A stretch of DNA of 64,000 nt, from the NCBI RefSeq assembly GCF_964204645.1, contig NC_134033.1:7908231-7972230 (forward strand), given 5' to 3'. Positions 57,681-64,000 of the stretch are shown one piece after another (the stretch's first letter is position 1; the number at the start of each line of letters is the position of its first letter). Below the pieces are notes generated by a model that was not told the DNA's origin, made no database searches, and saw nothing but the letters and a program-made list of their open reading frames with translations. This DNA is from Tubulanus polymorphus (Eukaryota > Nemertea > Palaeonemertea > Tubulaniformes > Tubulanidae). The translations under genes were made by a program, and so were the position numbers.

Positions 57681-58040
57681 TGGTTTACCTTTGTCAGGGA
57701 TAGAGGAGTTGAGCCAATTATGTAAAACTGCGGTACGTTTTTAGCCCACTTAGTACTTCATAATGAAAGTAGTTTTTAAACGAAATAAACTTTATTATTG
57801 TGAATGATCATTTGAACTTATTCTGTGGTTGCCATTGCAAATTTTATTTCCCTACCTACCTACCCTACCAAATTTGGGCATGAACCGCAAACAAAGGTAC
57901 ATGTATATTTTTTACCTTATCAGACTACAATAATGGTTCTTTGATGAAGATAAAATATAATTTAATAGAACTCTAAAATTAAGAAAAAGATTTCTCATAT
58001 TCCTTGGCAATAAAGCTCAAGTTTTCAAGGTAAACCACTT
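57681..58040 (+). mobile_element. TGGTTTACC element, copy D, internally deleted
   Basis: It starts TGGTTTACCTTTGTCAGG and ends TTTTCAAGGTAAACCACTTT with only about 360 bp. At 57738 the family sequence passes into 'AGCCCACTTAGTACTT', echoing the start of the GCCCACTTGG family. Confidence 0.75.
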
Positions 58041-58254
58041 TGCCTATGGGCAATTTATAAAAATTAGAAGATGTACAAAAATAAGAAAGAGTTTTGCAAA
58101 TTCGCAGAAAACCCTATAAATACAATGATAGGAATAGCAGTGTGGCATAAAAGGGAAAACTCTAAAAAGATATAAAGAAGAATAGTGATAGAAAGGCAAG
58201 AACTAATTTCGTATTTTGTAGTTTTCATTCATATTGATTGTATTTAATTTTCAG

Positions 58255-58362
58255 GCTATTCCCAGATTACGATCAACCAATGAATAATTTGGCAAATATT
58301 CTCAAAGATCGCGGCAATATCTCAGAAGCCGAGGCTCTGTTAGAAAAGGCTGTATCAGTCAA
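58255..58362 (+). CDS. TMTC4: TMTC4 coding exon 10 (TPR)
   Basis: Bounded by ATTTTCAG and GTAAGT. It encodes 'LFPDYDQPMNNLANILKDRG' followed by 'NISEAEALLEKAV', matching the second TPR of vertebrate TMTC4. It ends with two bases of a codon. No later TMTC4 exon was found up to 64 kb, so the last ~150 residues (remaining TPRs) should lie to the right of the window. Confidence 0.94.
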
Positions 58363-58396
58363 GTAAGTTGACATGACCTGTAAATCTTGTCATTTT

Positions 58397-59515
58397 TGGT
58401 TTACCTTTGTCAGCAGTATGGGGTTGGCATTAAGCCAATTCATGTAAAATCGCGGTACGTTTTTTTATGTGAGCATTTTTTTCATTAGTTCTCGGGTTAA
58501 ATGACGTATAATCGATACGATTGAAGACATGACGACCATCCTCGATGACATGGTCAACTCTGTTTAAATTCGACGAAAAACTGTTTTTGGCGGGAAAATT
58601 CTTAGCTCTTGCGTATATAATTTCAATCACCTCGATTGGGGGGCGTCGTCTCTACGAGCGAATGTGATTGGCTGTTTTTGGGATATACGGGGAATTCCGG
58701 CGCTACTGAAATAATTATGGGGAAGCCATTTATGGCGAACGTTTCATTGGACTAGGTGCGAAATATAAATGCTCATTGCTGGTGAGAATATAATTATTTC
58801 ACATATCACCATAGGTATTGTTTCATTTTAATACCCGGTGATTGTGTTGATTGAGATCGAAGTGAAGCGAACGTTCACTACAAAAGGCCTCCACGTGCGC
58901 GGGATGGGAGTGCTAAACATTAGACTGTTGCACACTTAAACACACGCTCATACAGACTACTATATGGAGATGCTGTAACGCTGCTTGGCGCGTGCACGTT
59001 TGGTATGATAACAGGCTGAATAATCGTCGTAGCAGAAGATGAGCACTGTGTTTTCTGTTTGATAGAATTTGTAATAAATTGTAAATTCTTGTGACCTGAA
59101 AATACTAAGCAGCAAACTATAGGTATAGGTCGAGGTCTCAATATTGTCGTGGTAAATTCCAGGATTTAAAACGATCTAATACTACGCCCCGGTGTTAAAG
59201 CTTCCGCGGCCATACATTGGAAGAGGTTTCGTTCCCGAGACTCAATTTTCAGCCACCCTCTGATATGTAACATCATATGAATTTTATTTGAATATTTTGT
59301 CATATTGTGAAAATATTTTTTTGAAAATATAAAATACGTTTCCCTGCCGCGCCTACCTGTACCCTACGAAATTTTGGACGTGGACAGAAATAATTCTTTA
59401 AGAAAGATAAAATACAATATAAACTTCTAGAACTTTGAAGTCACGAATTAAAAAGATTTTTCAAGCAATGCCCTTACTCCAAACAACCTCTAGCTTTCAA
59501 GGTAAACCACACTTT
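58397..59515 (+). mobile_element. TGGTTTACC-TIR element, copy C
   Basis: It is full length (about 1.1 kb), from TGGTTTACCTTTGTCAGCAG to CTTTCAAGGTAAACCACACT, in the intron after exon 10. Confidence 0.85.
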
Positions 59516-59943
59516 GTCCATGGGCAATTTATTGAAGTTATATACTAAATATACCAATTAGAATTTAAGATGTTGATAAAATAGTTTCTTATAGTTTGGA
59601 AATGTTTCAAATTTGAAATAAAAAATTGACCTGTACACCGGAAAATAGGATAGATAGAAAAGGATTTTTTGAGAAAAATATTTACAGGTCTTAACTTATA
59701 GTCGTGATATTTGTTAAATGTTATCGCTATTATAAAATTCATCTTCTTATGTGAAATTGGGGTTACCCAGACATTTGTTTTCCCCACTGGGCGAGTTGCA
59801 GGGTTTGTAGCGGGTCTTCCAAGTCGATATTTATTTGTATGAAAAGATACAAACTATGTATAGTATACTGTTACTAATTACAGAGAATATCATGCAGGCG
59901 TGAAGTGGCCTAGTTTACAAAGTACAAATGGATTATAAACATA

Positions 59944-60174
59944 TCAAAATACGTTCAGTAAAAATGAGACACCATGTGTGGAGAGTTGTTTGTTAATACT
60001 TGGTTTTTTGGATTTTATGTATAATGCCTCTTTGATGGTGATTTCAAAGTCATTTTTTCCAGAATCAACGATTGAAAAGTTGTTTTTTAAAGAAAAATTT
60101 GATGCACAATTTTTACATGATGTTAAATGTTCCTTAATTGCTGTAGGTAGGGATTTCAAGTGAAAATTTTCCAA
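59944..60174 (-). pseudogene. Penelope-like element, C-terminal tail
   Basis: The minus-strand frame 'AIKEHLTSCKNCASNFSL' through 'FEITIKEALYIKSKKPSINK' fits the end of Penelope-like polyproteins. There the GIY-YIG endonuclease is followed by an 'IKEALxIKxxKPxxN' closing motif. It is open for 76 residues, with no domain upstream in the same frame. It may belong with the GIY-YIG fragment at 62.1-62.6 kb, with intervening insertion, or to another copy. Confidence 0.65.
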
Positions 60175-61985
60175 ACACTATAGAAACAATTTAAAGGGCC
60201 TAAATGAAAGAAGGGTTTAATATAAGATCATAGCAATTTACAGAACTAAAATCGGTTGCGCCGTTCAAAAGTTATGAAGGAATTTGTCGGCTGAAAATCG
60301 CACTTCTCAGCCATAGAGTCTTCATTAGGAAATGAACTAAAGGTCATAAGGTCAAATGGTGACCAAATGATCAATTTCTTAGTTAAGAAACAATTGAAAG
60401 TAGAAAAGAAACTTGTATATCTTTGGGAATTGTCATCCGATTTCAATCAAACTTTGGGAAAAATCAGAATAATAGTTTCCCTATTGATAATAAAACTTAA
60501 ACTAATAATTAGCTTAATTAATTGGCTCATTGCCAGATCCAGGTATTCATCAGCTAAAAGCAGAGGATAAATGTTTACTTATTTGTGTTACAACTTTACA
60601 GGGATAAATATATGCGACCATAATTTGTCGCAGACCTCGCAACACATAGAAATTGGTTGCCATGGTAACCACTATAGCAACAATTGATTCTTGGGATCAA
60701 TATGGTTGCCGGCGCTCGGAAAGTATTTCAAACCCAAAAACGCATCATGATTGGCATCAAACTGACCGTATTTACCCCAGCTTCCTCTATTTAATCAGGA
60801 TTCATGCATTCAGTTGATTGGTAAGAAAATATTAGAGATCGAATAAGAATTCTTGAATTTAAAATTTAGGCCAAGTTGCGTTAGGCCTATAGGATCTTCA
60901 TAGCTGAAGAAGATCCAGAAGGAACCTTTATGGTATATAAAGTACTCGAAGAAGGATTTATTACACTTTTACACTTTTATTATTTGCAGGTGACTCCAAG
61001 AAATATGGTGAAGTCAAATAAGCCGAACCCATGTTGAAAAAATCATTATGCAAAATGTAGAATTGTAGGCAAATCCCTTAAAGCTTAGGCCTACCACTGG
61101 CTGGAGGGAGTAATTTAAACTGCAACCTTCTTATCTGAATAAGCTTCAATAGATAAGTTAATGGATTTGTGGATTGAGAATTTGATTGCTTGTAATTAAT
61201 AAAATGCAGCAATTAGAAATTTTGTGGCGGCCCAAGTCCAAAGATGTTCATAAGAGTTTGGCCATTTCAATTGTAGCTTATAGTTGATTAGTAAAACATA
61301 AATAAATTCATTTCAGTTTAGTTTTTACATGGTCAGTTTTATTGGGGAGAGGCAGGGGGCTCATCTAGCTGCTTTTTCAGTGTGATTGATGAGCCGAGCG
61401 AGGAGGTAGGCCTAAAAGGCCTTCAGAATAACACACGGGATTTCTTTAGCTTCATCGGTTACATCAACCCCAAAGTTGCTCAAAATGAAATTATTATCAT
61501 AAACTTCATTGATCCTGGGAGAAAATGACTTAAAACAACTTAAAACTAGCGTAAACAGCTGATTTACACATGTAAACAAACGCTAACGCGAACCCGGAAG
61601 TGAATGAAAATGCCCGGATGTAGCAATTTTTTCGATACTTCCCAACTTTACAGCAATTTCCGGGGAAGACGGCTTAACGAATCAAACTAAAACCTTTTGC
61701 TATATACACTAAAACTACTATATTTTTACACCTGGGGGAGAACTAATTTCTAAATTTCATAATTTGATGAAATATATTGCATTTAAAACTTTATAGTGTC
61801 GAAAAATCGGTCAAATTGCCGGTACAAACAAGTACGGCATACCTGGATGTCAATCAAGAACTTTTGAAAACACCTGTGAAGGTTTCGTGATCCCCAGTCC
61901 CGCCCCTTTTTTGCGAGATCGCCTAGAGGTTGGGCATCTCAAAACTGCATTTTTCGAAATCCGCGGTGAAGAGTACACGCGCACC
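60175..61985 (+). other. TMTC4 intron 10, unassigned part
   Basis: No supported coding sequence. The distal-intron assignment assumes that TMTC4 continues to the right. Confidence 0.35.
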
Positions 61986-62099
61986 TGTCAATCAACAATC
62001 TATAGTTGGCTGGAGTCCAACAGCTTGTAACTCGCGAACTACGCTGCGCATTAACATGGAATTTTCAACACAGTACAAGATGCTTATTATCTTCCCTCG

Positions 62100-62600
62100 A
62101 AAATTTAGTTCAAGTAAATCGGATGACAATTACTGAATTTATCAAGTTCATAACTTTTGAAGTGGGAAAAAATGGCACTATGGCCGGTTTTGATCACGTG
62201 ATCTGAAAACCCTACTGTAGGCCAAGTTCCATGCTCCTTTACCCTTGTGGCCAAATGTCGCATTGTTTTACCAATGTATGTGTTATTTGCATCACGCAAA
62301 CATTTGAATTTAAAATTACATTGGCCAACAAGGGTGAAGGAGTATGGGACTTGAGTGAAAAGTAGTTCCTAATTTTGAAAGAAGTAAAGACAATACGAAT
62401 ATCCACGTTGTAATATTGTTTGAATAGACTCTTGAGTTTTTTGCTAAATATAATTGAAGGGAGGCCTATGTAAGGAACGAAAAAAAGTGTTTCGACCTTA
62501 TCTTCCCTGACCATACTAGCGGGAGTATCATCACTACATTTACTATTCAAAAATCTTCTAAGACATGAATTAAACAAATCTTGTGGGTAGCCATTTTTGT
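62100..62600 (-). pseudogene. Penelope-like element, RT end and GIY-YIG endonuclease fragment
   Basis: Minus-strand frame 62577-62310 gives 'LFFVPYIGLPSIIFSKKLKS' and 'NVDIRIVFTSFKIRNYFSLK', the linker between reverse transcriptase and endonuclease of Penelope-like elements. After a frameshift, 'CNFKFKCLRDANNTYIGKTM' and 'RHLATRVKEHG' form the GIY-YIG nuclease core, with the CxxC-type lead typical of this group and the catalytic Arg in 'RHLATR'. It lies in the intron after exon 10, antisense to TMTC4. Confidence 0.8.
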
Positions 62601-62648
62601 GGAAAACGTTTTTTAGGAAATCAATTTCTTGTGAGAAAACAAACCAAC

Positions 62649-62883
62649 TACTGCTTATGGTATATGCTCTATGGAGCTGACATTGGATTAACTGGTCGCT
62701 CCCTCAGCATTCGTATTAAAGAGCTTAAGAAAGATATTATTAATCAATAACCCCAAAGTGCTGTGGCTACCCACGTTTGGGATACCAATGGTCATCAATT
62801 TGATTTTGATAATTCTCGTATAATTTTTCCGTCTCACAGTATTACCCGAGTCAGCTTTAATAAATTCCCATTCAAATTCCTTT
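62649..62883 (+). pseudogene. Second GIY-YIG endonuclease remnant, opposite strand
   Basis: On the plus strand: 'IGLTGRSLSIRIKELKKDI', an in-frame stop, then 'SAVATHVWDTNGHQFDFDNS' and 'RIIFPS'. The pattern 'IGxTGRSLxxRIKEHK' followed by 'SAVATHxxDxxHxFDF' marks a different Penelope-type GIY-YIG lineage from the one just upstream on the other strand. Only about 78 codons remain. Confidence 0.7.
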
Positions 62884-62943
62884 CGAGCTTGTGATTGTGG
62901 GACTCATATTTCATAGCCAGTATTTGTCTTGTATTTTTTTGAG

Positions 62944-63871
62944 ATTTTGTGGATGGATGGATTCTGACTTGTGAAATTGCGGTCAATTTAATACCACGTC
63001 GCTAATACATTTGTATATACCCGAGTCAGCAGTCAGTCGCGTGTGTGCGAATATAGGTTACAGTACTATATAGCTGCTGTGTGTGTTAGTGATCACCTGA
63101 GCGTAGTACAGTGATGATATTAGCGTATACACAGCGCTCTCATATATCCACAGGCGCTCACGTATTGTCAGCCTCATTCATCGTCAATTAAGACAAACTA
63201 ATTGACAAATTGAGTAAATTAAAATCTCTTGATGAAGAGCCTCTGCTTATTGGGCGAAGCTTTATGAAATCCATGTATTTTAGGCTAAAAAACTGCCCTC
63301 AGATTATTGGCCAAGTCGGCTTAATCTATGGAAAATTCAGGTGGTTGTGTTGTCATGAACGCCTGTCTTGTACGCAGCCTCTCTTTTGGGTGGGTGCGAA
63401 TTTAGAGAGGATGGTACTTATTTGATTTTGCGGTGGACCTACTGCGAGCGCCGTAGGTGCAAAGCTTCTTTAGGGGGACAATTTTAAAATAGAAATGCAT
63501 GTTCGTTCAAATTTTAGTGAATACTTCTTATAAAAATGTCACTGAAAAAATGTCATTAGGTCTATTAATCCAACAACATACACTGGTGTCTCATCGTTTA
63601 TGGAGACTTGCAAATTTTTTGATAACAGTGTCTATATCTATATCATAGTTATATGTATGTGAGCAAGAAATTTTTTTTGACAAATAATAGTGAAACTCAA
63701 AATTTTATAGTGAGGGGGTACGTTCCCCTGGGTACAGGCCTGTATAGACTAAGTTTTGGCGTGACAGTTGTTGATGGTTAGCGCATTTGATTTAAAAAGT
63801 ATTGATTTTCACTTTTCAAAGGTGATAATAAGTCTTGATTTTGACCAAGGCCTGACAACTATGAACCCTGT
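62944..63871 (+). repeat. 0.94-kb dispersed repeat, copy 2
   Basis: A direct-orientation copy of 48118-49057 with indels; it ends at ACAACTATGAACCCTG as copy 1 does. Confidence 0.85.
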
Positions 63872-63879
63872 ATTGGATT

Positions 63880-64000
63880 ATGTACAATTTGCCTATTTAT
63901 ATTAATACCAACGAATATTTGTAAACACAATCAATTGCAAAGTTGTAGCTTATGAAATCTTTTATGATGAAGTTGTATTTCAAGGTCATTGGTATATGGT
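63880..64000 (+). repeat. GCCCACTTGG-family monomer, cut by window edge
   Basis: CACAATCAATTGCAAAGTTG and 'TTTCAAGGTCATTGGTATAT' match the internal monomer of the family. Confidence 0.7.

Noticed and set aside
58363-64000. Further TMTC4 TPR exons to the right of exon 10
   Set aside because: I searched for the expected next TPR words (such as A-W-M-N-L-G) behind splice acceptors and found none.

Overview
This is animal (metazoan) nuclear DNA, almost certainly from a marine invertebrate. It is AT-rich, with long introns bounded by GT/AG, and it is packed with degenerate transposable elements: LINEs, BEL/Pao, Penelope-like, DIRS-like, a Polinton-type polymerase, and many terminal-inverted-repeat (TIR) elements. 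Nothing prokaryotic is visible. A spiralian (such as a mollusc) or an invertebrate deuterostome would fit; the sequence alone does not decide between them.

Only two host genes can be supported. (1) At 6.7-7.8 kb on the + strand lies the large, probably last, exon of a Golgi/ER-type glycosyltransferase of the Gly_transf_sug (DXD, GT32-like) family. (2) From 27.8 kb to past 58.4 kb on the + strand lies TMTC4, an ER multi-pass O-mannosyltransferase with C-terminal TPRs. I place ten coding exons whose splice phases all join cleanly and give about 592 residues. The last part of the TPR domain lies beyond the right edge. The 5' UTR exon and promoter are not identified; the first coding exon is preceded by a good splice acceptor, so there is at least one upstream exon.

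Layout. 0-1.6 kb: minus-strand LINE with ORF1 and endonuclease, broken by frameshifts. 1.8-2.4 kb: Harbinger-like MITE with a foreign interior. 3.0-4.1 kb: BEL/Pao integrase end and 3' LTR, minus strand. 5.6 kb: possible Gypsy-type integrase tail. 6.7-7.8 kb: glycosyltransferase. 8.2-8.9 kb: BEL/Pao protease fragment, plus strand. 12-15.2 kb: very AT-rich broken protein-primed DNA polymerase B of Polinton type. 15.2-15.9 kb: hammerhead-like motif, MITE and tRNA-headed SINE. 16.1-18.6 kb: TIR element with an internal 190-bp satellite array and 8-bp target duplication. 18.8-20.3 kb: long-TIR element holding two near-perfect hairpins. 20.4-22.1 kb: hAT-like element carrying a nested element whose inverted copy lies at 26.3-27.2 kb. 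22.9-23.7 kb: Harbinger-like MITE. 23.65-25.63 kb: a 2-kb GA/GATA microsatellite. 27.8-58.4 kb: TMTC4, its introns filled with repeat families, including a decayed duplicate of its own exon 4. 58.4-64 kb: downstream intron sequence with Penelope-like GIY-YIG remnants and a 0.9-kb repeat shared with 48.1 kb.

The repeats document each other. Several families occur two to five times in the window, so nested insertions can be dated relative to one another and an empty site can be read directly.
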